A DNA stretch of 64,000 nucleotides, taken from NCBI GenBank assembly GCA_030762175.1, contig CM060846.1:303462512-303526511 (forward strand). The letters run 5' to 3'. A program made the translations under genes and the position numbers. Shown piece by piece: positions 12,386 to 22,921 of the stretch (positions are counted from its first letter, which is position 1; the number at the start of each line of letters is the position of its first letter). The notes beneath the pieces were generated by a model. It was not told the origin of the DNA and did no database searches. It saw only the letters and a program-made list of their open reading frames with translations. The DNA comes from Metallyticus violacea (Eukaryota; Arthropoda; Insecta; Mantodea; Metallyticidae).

Positions 12386-14877
12386 TCCAATTCTGATCAA
12401 GGATATTTACAATTGTTACATACATTCAAACTTTTACAGAGCGCTTCTAATTTCATACTTTGCATAAAAATGAGTCCAGCTTTGGTTAGTTGTCTTTCTG
12501 TGCAAACAGGTCTCAACAAGCTAACCTATCCCTATTCGGCTAGCCAAACTTAGCTCCCTGCACAGTCAATCTCCAGTGGTCGAAATCTGGGCAGTCTTGT
12601 TATGTGTTATCTTTTTTCTTTTTGTTTTTCCCCATAAAAGAACAATTCTCCACCCAGACTCGTCTTTTATTTTGTTTATCATCTCTGCCCCTGTCTAATC
12701 CGTGCTAGATCCGATCAATTTTGGAAACTCGTGCTATATATGTGCTGCTGGGAGCTGAAGAGATGGCTTGTAAGGCTAGTCAAAGAAATGTGCTGACAAC
12801 GTAATTGTTAATATTCTGCTTTCGTTAACGAATTGAGAATGGACCGAATTTTAAGTATTTGAGTAGATTATACACGTGCAGTGTGTAATATTTTACTTGG
12901 CAGATAAAGCCCCCCCCCCACACGTCGCTAACACTCTCTCCAGCTCCCTGCAGTACATCTTTATGTCCCGGCCGATTTGTACTTCATTACCCTAACTAAG
13001 TGATATTTTCTCTCTACATTCGACCTCTATATCCTGTTGGTTAATTTCCATAAGCTTTTGTTGTACCTTCCTGCAAACATAATTAGGATTCCTTGCACCC
13101 TTTTTCCAAATACATTCTAAACTTCTTTTAATTCTTGAAGCACAGTATGTTTGATCACAATTACTAATCTGGCGTTGGTTGCAAAACCCCTTAACGTTGT
13201 GCTATCCACTTTTATTATGCGTAACCGGCACTTAATTGTTCTAATTTGGCAATAATAAGCTAACATATGGAAGAAATTAACACATACTATTTGGATAACC
13301 TTATTATGATTACTGAAGAAGCAAAGAATATCAAATACAGCCCCAGTGAGATAGGATAGACTAGAAATATTTTTCGTAAAATGTATTTGAACTTCTGCTG
13401 AGACCTAAAAAGTATATTCCGTATAACCTAAAATATAAAATAAGTCCGCATTAAAATATGTTATTAAAGTTCAAATTAGGGAATGTTGCGAATCTATGTA
13501 ATAAACATTCCCATTAATTATTGGGGAATTTTATGCATCTGTTATTAAAGTTCACATTGAGTCTGGTGAATCTTGCATATTTCTTTTTATTCATAAAAAT
13601 TGGCTCCCGCACTAATTAAAAATAGCTTATATAAATGCTTTTTCGTTATTTGTTACCTGTCCGTCTATTAATTGCCTCTTTAATTCCAATAATTAAAATG
13701 AACGTTATAATAATTATCTTTACTTATTCAGCTATAATTTCTTATTATATATTACTTTAGTCATTCAAATTATCATTACTGAAATATTTTGTATTTATTT
13801 CTTGCCTTTTTCAGATTTCGTAGCTATACTTATGTGTCCGTGGCTACTTTTATACCTCTATATCAAATTTATTATATTAATTTGTTTTAATTGTTGCGTA
13901 TCTTTACCTATAGGAACACAAGCACCATATATATAAATTAAACTTTCTTAAATCAAATAGTAACAAATATACGCTGTGATCATAATGAAGAACTAAAATT
14001 CACGACTTTGGTATATTATAAGTCTAAAAAATTGGTGTTGTTTTGATAGCTGTTGTAATGAAAAAACTGTACTGTTGCCAACATTGTAAAGAAACCCTTT
14101 CACTTAATCTCCTCGTTTTTTACGAACTCAAAAATGTGCTGTATTAACAATAAAAAATATTCAGGTTAGTTCACGTTAATATTATCATCATTGCGCCTCA
14201 ATTTTCTATAATTGGTTGTATTATTGGCATTATTGCGTAAACGAAAAAAAGAGCCCTAGGTCGTATAATTTGGGTTAGCGTCGCTTTTCACTGCCAAACA
14301 ATAGTGGCACCACATTTTGCGATACTTTTGTCCCTAGCTAGGAAACCGGCGTAAATTAGATTGTTTAAACGGGGAATTTTACTACTGATGATTCTTCGAA
14401 TTAAATTGACATCTGCCACCGGAAGATTAATTAAACCCTAATAAGTAATGCAAGCCCAATGTAGTTAGACAGCATGCTTTTTTGCTAGGAAATCAGCACT
14501 TTCAGACGGAGACTATAATCGTTTCACCTAGGAAATAGCTTTGAAAATAAACAGTAGTTGTTTCAGATAACATGAAATACAAAAGTTCTATTATATTGAC
14601 CAAATGACAGAAACAAATAAAGCTAACTGCTTACTGTTTTCGTTAGTTGTAGTTTTCGAGTTATCTGTATTGTGTGTGACTGCAATTCTCATTTAAATTA
14701 AAACAGGTATTTGCACCTTTGAAGAAATACTCGATTGTAGTGCTTTCGACTGAGTTGTACCATTGCTAATAACATTTATGTTCTTCTGTCTTTAACAGTT
14801 AATCATATTTTGAATTCTAATTAGAGGCAGAAAGAAAACATAAGTATTTTATACAAATGTCCAAACTGGTAATTAAC
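12386..14877. other. AT-rich DNA, no gene seen
   Basis: No gene or repeat family recognised in about 2.5 kb. A C-homopolymer lies near 12,909-12,919. Confidence 0.5.
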
Positions 14878-15395
14878 CGAGCCGGGTGGCTCATATGGTA
14901 ACGCTTGGAACTTTCATTCGGGAGATCCTGGGTTCAAATTCCTTGGGACCGGCCATCCTGATCTTTGGTTGTTCGAGGTTTACCCTGGTCACTTAGGCGA
15001 ATTCTTGGATGAACATTTACTTCCCACGAATTTTTCTCCGTTCCATTTCCTGCCATTTCATTCTAATGGTTCAGTTATTGAGCGCAAGTGCCAGGGTGCG
15101 GTATGACGGTGGCTAGCGCTTTGTAAAGATTTTTGTGCCGGCGTCTGGTATGCAAGTGGCCTTTCTAAGGGGCTCGAACTCCTTGGAAAGGGGGGGGGGG
15201 GGGTTCCACCGTCGTCGGAATGTTCTATCTAGAAAAATCTACGTCCGCGCAGTCCCTGCCCGTTGATTCTGGAGGCCCGATGTATACTTCGACTCTCCTT
15301 TCCTCCCGGATGTGTCTCCATTGGGCTTTAGGCACAAACAGCTGCTAGCCGTGAGCAAGACTGAAATAACGAACAATCTAGATCATTCGCACCAA
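14878..15395 (+). mobile_element. SINE family C, long tRNA-headed copy
   Basis: Starts with a tRNA-like head: GGTGGCTCATATGGTAACGC as A box region and GGGTTCAAATTCC as B box. A body follows (TTACCCTGGTCACTTAGGCG, CCATTTCCTGCCATTTCATT), then a G-run at about 15,190-15,204. The 3' part contains CTCCTTTCCTCCCGG and CCATTGGGC. Two other windows match separate parts: the head and body at 60.90-61.09 kb (-) and the 3' part at 59.35-59.59 kb (-). About 500 bp is long for a simple SINE, so it may be composite or a chimera. The 3' limit is approximate. Confidence 0.65.
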
Positions 15396-16553
15396 ACAAT
15401 CCAATCCAAGCTGTTAACTATTAATAAAAATATAAATCTCAAGTACACAAAATAGTTTAAACTACGAAATAAAACCTCTTTCGAAAACCGTTGTTAACCG
15501 CATTATTCCTAATTTCATTCCTAAATTAATAAAATCATAAACAAGCATTTCTAATTAATCTTTATGTATTTTATGCACGAAACCATAAAATACATGGTCC
15601 ATGCTATAGATACTGAAACGTACAATAAATGATAGAGGCAGGTTTACAGGAGTTTGAATCTGCGAATACAAAGCGAAAAAGAGTGTTGTGCTATAGATTT
15701 GTTGGTTAATTTACCCAATTGTATCTCACGCACTACTAAATGTCAGCATGTAACATGAATATACATGTAGTCCTTAATGACTCTGTCAATACTGCTGCTA
15801 ATTAGTGCTACAGGAAAATATAAATTCAGTACACAACTTATTCCCAAGGATTTCTACAGTGGGGTTCGTCACCAAATTATCATGATATTAGAAACTCTCT
15901 CCAGGAATGCTAACAGAAAGTAAATTAATTTGCTAACTAGGTCGAGTTAAACTTTCATGAATTATGTAATGCTGAATGTTCAGAGATCATAGGAAGAATC
16001 AATGACTAGCTAAAAAGCACTGTATACAATAAATAGAAATACAAATAGTATTAGCTGTGGCTAATTGTTAAAAGAACAAGCACATTTACGCAAAGTAAAA
16101 GCTAAACTTAATGCCAACTAAATTCCTGTTTAATTCTGTGTTGGTGATAGCGTTATGGCAGATGTCGGGATCATGTTTTCATCTTTTCAGGGCCGGAGAA
16201 AACCACTCCCAGGCAACTTATTTCCGCCAAAAATCAAATTCGGGCTCACCAGCTGACGGGCAGTAACGAGTACTTGGCTGTAGCAACGAATATTAGGAAG
16301 AACCCTTTGTTCACTATAGGAAAACACATAAGAAAAAGTTTATATAAAATTTCATTTAGATTTTCTGAATGAATTATGTCACAAACAACATTGTGAAATA
16401 ACGTCATTATAGCCCATTTTAGCTAATCCAATAAATGTTGCCCTTATGGAAAATAAATGAAAGCTTGCTGGAAATATATTTTCCCTTAATTTCATTATAC
16501 TCTTTTTATAAATACTTTTAAGAAAACAATTCATCAGTAGAAGCATTTGTATA
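15396..16553. other. No gene seen
   Basis: AT-rich. Around 16,190-16,290 a short segment weakly resembles a possible further SINE type (see 22.4 and 36.1 kb). Nothing else recognised. Confidence 0.4.
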
Positions 16554-16594
16554 AGATTGCGACACTCTAAATGCGGTTTAGAGTGTCCCAATCT
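16554..16594. other. Compact hairpin, 18-bp stem, 5-nt loop
   Basis: AGATTGCGACACTCTAAA (16,554-16,571) pairs with 16,577-16,594 with one mismatch around the loop TGCGG. The inner 11 bp are perfect. The stem is short for an insect pre-miRNA. It may be a palindromic repeat, a hairpin RNA or a remnant of a small foldback element. Confidence 0.6.
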
Positions 16595-16800
16595 GTATAA
16601 GATAAAGAACTCAAATCTGATTTGGGACATCTGTATTTTGCTGTGATAAAATGGGTGCAACTATTAATGAAGGAAATTTAAAGCTTAACAAAAAATTGAG
16701 GCTTTTTGCGCCTGCTATTCATTACAAATCCTTTGAAGACAGCCTTTAATGTATTGCTTTGTATATTACTTTGGATGTATTTAATGCAATTTACACTCAT

Positions 16801-16827
16801 AAGTTTTTCCTTTTGTTTCAGGTAAGT
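16801..16827 (+). promoter_or_regulatory. Candidate recursive splice site
   Basis: A pyrimidine-rich tract running into CAG is followed directly by GTAAGT, so one AG|GT junction (16,821|16,822) is both a strong 3' splice site and a perfect-consensus 5' splice site. This is the defining form of the ratchet points that remove very long insect introns in steps. It fits a + strand gene with a giant intron crossing this window. The alternative is an ordinary acceptor for the exon just downstream. Confidence 0.45.
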
Positions 16828-16906
16828 GCCGAAGTCTTTGTAGTTGTGGAACGACTGGATAAGCGTTATGGTGGATTTATGAAAATAAAAAAGTAACATA
16901 TTTAAG
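16822..16906 (+). CDS. Candidate exon with YGGFM peptide core
   Basis: The segment starts at a strong acceptor and ends at a donor-like AAG|GTAAAA (GT at 16,907). In one frame it reads VSAEVFVVVERLDKRYGGFM and then KIKK, with a stop at 16,894-16,896. YGGFM (16,867-16,881) is the Met-enkephalin sequence. It follows Lys-Arg, the usual prohormone cleavage pair, and is followed by Lys, so it has the shape of a processed peptide at the C-terminus of a precursor. No signal peptide, other peptide copy or in-frame ATG is visible, so upstream exons would be needed; the frame is closed by TAA about 90 nt upstream. It may instead be the short RS-exon that accompanies a recursive splice site, with the peptide resemblance accidental. 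Local GC is higher than the flanks. Opioid-type precursors are not an established part of the insect neuropeptide set to my knowledge. Confidence 0.25.
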
Positions 16907-17033
16907 GTAAAAAAAAACCATATTTCAGTAACACATAGATATTCTGTTTAGTATGCTTTCCATAAATGAAGTATTATGCATTCGAAAATCATAATAATTT
17001 TGTTTGTTCAAATTTTAAAGGTTTACATGAATG

Positions 17034-17058
17034 CTTCTTGAAGGGGTGCTTCAAGAAG
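17034..17058. other. Perfect 10-bp hairpin
   Basis: CTTCTTGAAG (17,034-17,043), loop GGGTG, then CTTCAAGAAG (17,049-17,058). No T-run follows that would suggest a polymerase III terminator. Confidence 0.6.
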
Positions 17059-20000
17059 GCACAGTTTTCAAAACCTAAGGCTATTTTAAGGACTGGCGCA
17101 ATTTAAAATAGTACATTTATTGTCCGCAGAAAGTATTTATCTTAATGTCATTATAGCATGAGTATTAAGAAAATTATTTGTTTAATCTTAGTTATATATT
17201 CTGTGATGTTGGAAATGGCTCATTTCTGGCGGAATATGTTCAATTTTGAACATAGCAATTTTGACCTTATCTTCTACACACGTTTCACTATATTGTTTGT
17301 TACATGACTGATACTGTGTTCAATCTTTTGTCAAACAGACCAGCAATGATCATCAGACAAATATCACGCTCTACTTTTTTGATGGAGTATCAGTGATAAC
17401 ATTTAATTTAATATAATATTCCAGTGTTCATCTTTCTCTGTTTTGGGTTTTAAAAATTTGTATTTTTCTTAAGGCTTTTTAGAATTATTTTTACTGAGCA
17501 ACCTTCCTTTCGTAGAGAACATCCAGATGCTTAGCTTTTAATGTTTGCTCAACATCTCTATTATATGAATTATTTTCTCCACAAGTTCAAGCAGCTCATC
17601 CACTACTTTTGGAATAATGTTCTCTCAGAATGACGCTTCTGAATCTCCAAAACCAATATATAGCTCTCACAGAAGCAGCTATATTCTAAATGTCGGGAAT
17701 TAAATTGAGTATTTTTTCTTAGACACATTCTGACTAAATTCTTCTGACTTTCGGTAGTAATTACGATTCAAGTACTTGAGAAATATATGGCACATGCTTC
17801 ATTTGGAAAGTTCAAAAGCTCTGTTTCTCAGATGCACCAAGCATTTTGCCGATGCCACTTTCGGACCGCATTATTGTCCAGAATAAACGGATTGGCACTT
17901 ATATTTTTCATTTTTAAATAGAACGTTTAACTGTTTTGTCGTAGTAATTATATTTTAACCAACAAATAAAAATATTGTTGATAAAGCACACCTCCCAAAA
18001 TGTAGTTGCCTTGAGAATCCTAACGATTAAATTGTGTCGTTTCAGAAATCACTTGCTTCCATACTTCTTTATATTATAGCATGTTGTTTGAAGTTCCACC
18101 TAGATAACATAAAGTGTATTACTAAAATGTATTCTTCAATTAATTTCCTTCCTCAGTTTAACTTAAACAGTTCACTCACCTTATACAGTTAAGACCGTTC
18201 AGCGTAGTGATATATTCGAAAATGCAATTAATGCGTACGATTCCCTCAGAGGTTGAAGCAGACACAAATCGTAATGACATATGAAGGCGGAGCATACTAC
18301 AGGTTGCTTGCAATCATGTGCAATCTCCGCTCCTCTGTGTTGATAGTTATGATACACATCTATTATCTGTAATTTACGCTGGAAAAATATTTAAAATACA
18401 ATAGCGAGAAGGTTAATAATCAGAAAGAACTTAACGTTCGTAACGTGTGTACAAGTCTCTGGTTAAAGAAATATTCGTCCTTGATTTACACTGCATTCCC
18501 TCTATTCAGCAGCAAATTAAGCAAAGAGGGTGATGCGATGCACTCTTAAGATGCACATTTAAATAAAACCGTTCAGCAGTGCTGCTATGTGTGTGCTAGT
18601 AGTTCGCTTGTGCTTAAAATGTAACAAGAGGCTAGTACGAGTGTTTTCCATGTATTGCACGAAACCAGCCTACATAACCCTTTTCCCTGCAATTGATATT
18701 TCATCTACGTAGCTGCTTGTTTATGCTACATTGAAATGATACGCGTGAGGAATTGCAGTGCATCACAGTTTGCTCAGGGAAACAACAGTGCCACGTCACT
18801 GCAATCTCTTTTAGTACACATTTAGTGCTACCAGAGATCGGGCGTGGAAATAAGATTAAATTATTAATAAAGATGCTCTTAGATATTCTGAATAATATGA
18901 GAAGCAGAAAATAATAATAGTTTGTGCTCTGTCTTTGGTGTACACAAGTGACATCATTGGAGAATTGCCAGTTATCTTCTGGTAGTTTGCTATTCTTTAG
19001 ACAAAAGCGATAACACTACACTCGGAACTGAGTTGAATCAGACGAGGTTATTAAGATTTGTTCCGTGCTTCATAAAAGCAAAATTGATTCGTAGTCAAGT
19101 AGAAATATTGTGAATAACTAGTAAACATTTTTTATTTATTTATTTATTTTTTTCGAATAAACAGCACGTGCCGACTTCTCAAAAACTCAAGAGCTGGTCA
19201 TTGAGGCTTGCTGCGATGAGCAAAGTTCCGTTCACACACACACTCGCTCACTCACAACAACGCTACGCACAGTGATTGACTGACCTTCATATATCATTAA
19301 TTTTTGCGACTAGTACAGTAGAATCTCGCTAACGCCAGTGTCTCAGAAGTCTTACGTATGAGAAGTAACCCTTGTCACGTACTATGTACTTAGCTTTAGG
19401 TAAAGCAGGGTTGGGCACACCGAGCCAAATCCGCTCTGTACTATGCCCGCAAAGCACAACAACGAAGGATCACAGTGTGCTATTGATCGATGGTGTTATG
19501 TTACGTCTACTCTGAAGCGAGTTGCAAACTTACAATTTAACTCGACGTTGCTTACTACCCAGGTAAAGAATTTAAGTTCATCTGGCATCTCAGCCGCTGA
19601 ATTTCGTGTATCACTGCGACTCAGATGGCGCAATATCTGCGTCCGATAGAGTTCCTTATAAGATGTATAAGGGGTTTCGCTTATACTGCCGCTTCACAAT
19701 GCTTTATGTGCCTGCATTTGAATGAACATATTATCTATGAACCCGTTCAAAAATATTTTAAACATATTAAACCTCATGTGATTTATAGGGAAACAAAATT
19801 ATTAAGGTTTCGATTTGCTTCATATTGTGTCCAAATTCTCTGAAGTGTCAAAAACTTACTTAAGCAAATCAACGGATCCGATAGAAAAACCAGTGCTCTA
19901 TTTATCTGGCCATATCCCCATATTACCTTTTTCTCTCATCGGCCATCTAGCCCAGCCAAGCAAGTGTGTTTGTGTTTGAATGGGAAGTGAATGTTCATTA

Positions 20001-20061
20001 TTGGATTAGGTATTTTACGGGAGAAAATTAATATTTCTTATAGGAGTATTTCCTTACAGGT
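17059..20061. other. No gene seen; one TTTA simple repeat
   Basis: About 3 kb of AT-rich DNA. A short TTTA repeat lies near 19,131-19,150. The open frames at 19,443-19,649 and 19,625-19,843 lack motifs and splice context. Nothing else could be supported. Confidence 0.45.
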
Positions 20062-20091
20062 TGATGATGATGATGATGGTGATGATGATGA
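20062..20091. repeat. GAT trinucleotide repeat
   Basis: About nine GAT units interrupted by one GGT, just after a good acceptor-like TTTCCTTACAG. Confidence 0.85.
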
Positions 20092-20416
20092 AAGTATATG
20101 CCCCACGGGAGCGCGCGTGTGCTCTTAGAGGCGTTTCTTTTAATACGTGATGTGCTATAAAACATGAAATTATAATTGTCAATCATTCTCTCTAAATATA
20201 GCACACAATAAAAATATAAAAGAAGTTGTAGCCGAATTCAAGTTACAGTGTTCATAGATTACACAAAAGGGTTGACGATAATTGCATCAACTCCCGAACC
20301 AAATGTGTTATGAAGGAGAGTAGGTTGTATTTAAAACGAAATGTCCGGTAAAAATTGTTGAGAGATGCAAATTTTGCTTTAATTTTCTTTTCTCTTAAAA
20401 AAGTAAACAGTTTTAA

Positions 20417-20893
20417 TAGTGTTTATTACCCATTTTATTACTGTGGCATCACAGGCAGTGAACCTGATGATGCTTGTAATGAAATGATAAATTGCAAACG
20501 GATATTTTAGAAGTAAATGTTCCAGGCCTAAGTTTAAGGTACCTCCCTGGCATTTTCCATTTATGAGGACTGAGTTAAGTTAAGCTTATTTATTTAAGAT
20601 GTTCTTTAACATCTTTGGTCATTAGGGTCCCATTCTATTCAGGGCATGAAACGACTGATAAATCTGGCACAGAAGCCTCCTCTTTCAGGCTTAAGGTTCT
20701 GTTACGTGCTGTAAAGAAAGTCATACTTAGCAATTTTACGTCCGAAAAAATCCATTAATCCCCTCTGGGTTTGAGCCCATGAGAACTGGAGAAAATTTGG
20801 AAAAAAAACCTAAGGGAGAATAGTTCTGGCAGGAATCGAACCTTAGGCCTACCGCTCACGAGTCCGCGCCTCCCAAGGCGGTTATACCACGGA
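20417..20893 (-). mobile_element. SINE family A interrupted by a family B SINE
   Basis: The 3' half of a minus-strand family A element (20,417-20,573) stops inside the conserved ATTTATGAGGACTGAG segment. It resumes at about 20,779 with ATGAGAACTGGAG, the A-rich segment (GGAAAAAAAACC) and a complete tRNA-like head (B box GAATCGAACC, then GCTCACGAGTCCGCGCC). The gap is filled by a family B element. The head end is degraded (TCCCAAGGCGGTTATACCACGG). Confidence 0.8.
20575..20778 (-). mobile_element. SINE family B nested in family A
   Basis: Minus-strand family B body: TTTAACATC, GGTCATTAGGGTCCCATTC, CCTCTTTCAGGCTTAAGG and the head-side CCGAAAAAATCCATTAAT, truncated at the tRNA-like B box (GGGTTTGAGCCC). 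It is flanked by an imperfect 12-bp duplication of the host SINE (20,563-20,574 and 20,779-20,790). It therefore inserted later than its host A element, which gives a relative age for this B copy. Confidence 0.8.
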
Positions 20894-21320
20894 GAAAATA
20901 GTGGTGTGACGATACTTTATTTTTGTAATTAATTTTATATACGATTCTGTGTTGTTTTCCAAAATGTAAATCTTTAGTTCAGACACTGATAACACAGATA
21001 TGGTGATAAATGATTTGGAAACATTATCAACGAAAAAAAAATCGACATTTGAACTATTATTTAATCTCATTAATCTGTACTTTTCATGAACTACATAGTC
21101 AGAAGCGATTAGTTCTTGTAATGTTGGTCTCCTTTTTCTCATAATGAGGGAAGTACCTATCGTCACTTACGAATCTAGTATTTGAGCCTTAACTCATCAG
21201 GCTACTAGCTGATGAATTATCTAAGAGAAAAAAGTGGGCAGTAAAGAGCAAAAGCGAAAAATATTTTAAAAGAAATCCTAATTTTTTTTTAAATTTTTAT
21301 CAGTTTGCTCGCAGAGGACC

Positions 21321-21398
21321 ACAGTGTGGTGATTTTTTTAATAGTGTTTAACGCCCGTTTTTACTACTGAGGCACCACAGGCGGTACAGTATGGTGAT
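21321..21398 (-). mobile_element. 52-bp SINE family A tail with TSD
   Basis: Only the 3' end of family A was inserted (21,334-21,385; CGCCTGTGGTGCCTCAGTAG through AACGGGCGTTAAACACTAT on the minus strand). It is bracketed by a 13-bp duplication with one mismatch: ACAGTGTGGTGAT at 21,321-21,333 and ACAGTATGGTGAT at 21,386-21,398. This is an extreme 5' truncation. Confidence 0.85.
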
Positions 21399-21457
21399 AT
21401 ACGGAAGCTATAACGGCAGGGCAAATGGTTGCGATTAAATAGGGCTTCGTAAAAAAT

Positions 21458-22379
21458 GTGTCAATACTCGCCCAGAGACGTGTCGGGCTAATTTACAACG
21501 TTAAAACAGTTCATAGGGCTAGTCTTCAATTTCTCCGGGGCTTGCGATTTTTTATTATTTCAGCTGTACGTTTGTATATATGGACACATCAAAGAGAACG
21601 GAGGAAACGATGCTTGGCCATTCTTCATATTTACGCTGAAACATTAAAATTGATTTTGGCAGACGCTGGTACGGAACATGCAGTACGCTATCCCAGTGGA
21701 ATTAAGTCCAGCCTGGTGGCGCCTCTAAAAACGTTCCTTCCAGGGGCGGACAAGGCGTGTCAGCTCAGTGTCACAAGGGTTAATTAATTTTATTGCTAGC
21801 AGTCAAAGGAAACGCAGTTGTTTTTGAGCAAGAACGGAAGGGTTATTTGTTGATTTTTTCGACAAGGTTGTGGATCGAAAAGATGGAGCCCTTTGTTGTA
21901 GCTCTGTTGGGAGAACGTTTGTTTTCGTTGCAGTAAGCCCATGCTTGATGCCAATTGTGAATCCTCAGGTATTTCCTGATCCTATAAAATAAAAGAAAAA
22001 CAACAAATATCTCCTAATCGCATAGAACGTGGAAACATTACAAAGAAATGAAAAAACGAATTGGAGAACATTTCCTTCGCTTTGTTGCAGGTACTCTAGA
22101 TTAGTTTCCTCTCTACACATATTTGCGCACGAATTTTTCTTTAACGTTCTCTGCTTATTTTTCATTTTACTTATATTTTCGTGCTGAAAGTTTTTACCAA
22201 GACTTTTTACTATCTAAGCCCAAAGTTTTATTTATTTACACTTCCTTTGAGGAGCTTGGTAGTCATGATGGCTGCATTACTTGAAGGATATTGGAGGTTA
22301 ATCCCATAAAGACGTTTTTGAATTCCACGTCCTGGATAAGTGGATTTTACCTTTGTCTTTTTGGGTCTTGTTAAGGTTT
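21458..22379. other. No supported gene
   Basis: A 109-codon open frame at 21,458-21,787 has no recognisable domain; part of its composition is GC-richer than its surroundings. No splice or promoter context was seen. Confidence 0.3.
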
Positions 22380-22560
22380 ATATGCCCCGTACCGTCGGCT
22401 AAAACTCTTAAGAGATTGTGAAATGAATTAATGATGTCAAAAACGAGTATGGGATGCGCCGGCAAATTAAATTACTTGGCATTATTTAGGGATAAGGAAA
22501 ACTTCCAGAAAACCTTTCCCAGGTAGTTTGTCCCGCTGGTAAACAGAGACTTTGAACATG
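22380..22560 (-). mobile_element. Possible SINE-like repeat (type E)
   Basis: On the minus strand: CTACCTGGGAAAGG and TTTTCTGGAAGTTTTCC, followed by GCCGGCGCATCCCATACTCG and a TTCATTTCACAATCTC segment. A related core (CTGGGTAAGGGTTTTTCCAG) is present at about 36,105 on the plus strand. The tRNA-like head is not clear. Confidence 0.35.
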
Positions 22561-22921
22561 GTGCCCTTTGCGCTTAGGTGGTAAGTGTGATGCGACTACT
22601 TGTGGCTGAATTGACCTTTATGGAAGTGTCCTAGTGTGGTTCATGTAGCTCTTAAGGTCTTAGGTTCAGTGCCCTCTGTAATGAATGCACTAATAATGAC
22701 GGAAATAAATTGGAGTAGCCCTGAAATTCACATTTCAATGTGAGGGAAACCTCTGGAATGTTCCCATCTAGTCAACTTGGACTTAGCCTGCTTTCCATTA
22801 TCATTGTTACCATATGCGCCGTTATTTCCCCACAAAACTTAAACAGATGAATGCAACACACCATCTCGCTATTGATATTACATGCAGCATAGATATCTGC
22901 TACAGATACACTGATAAAAGG

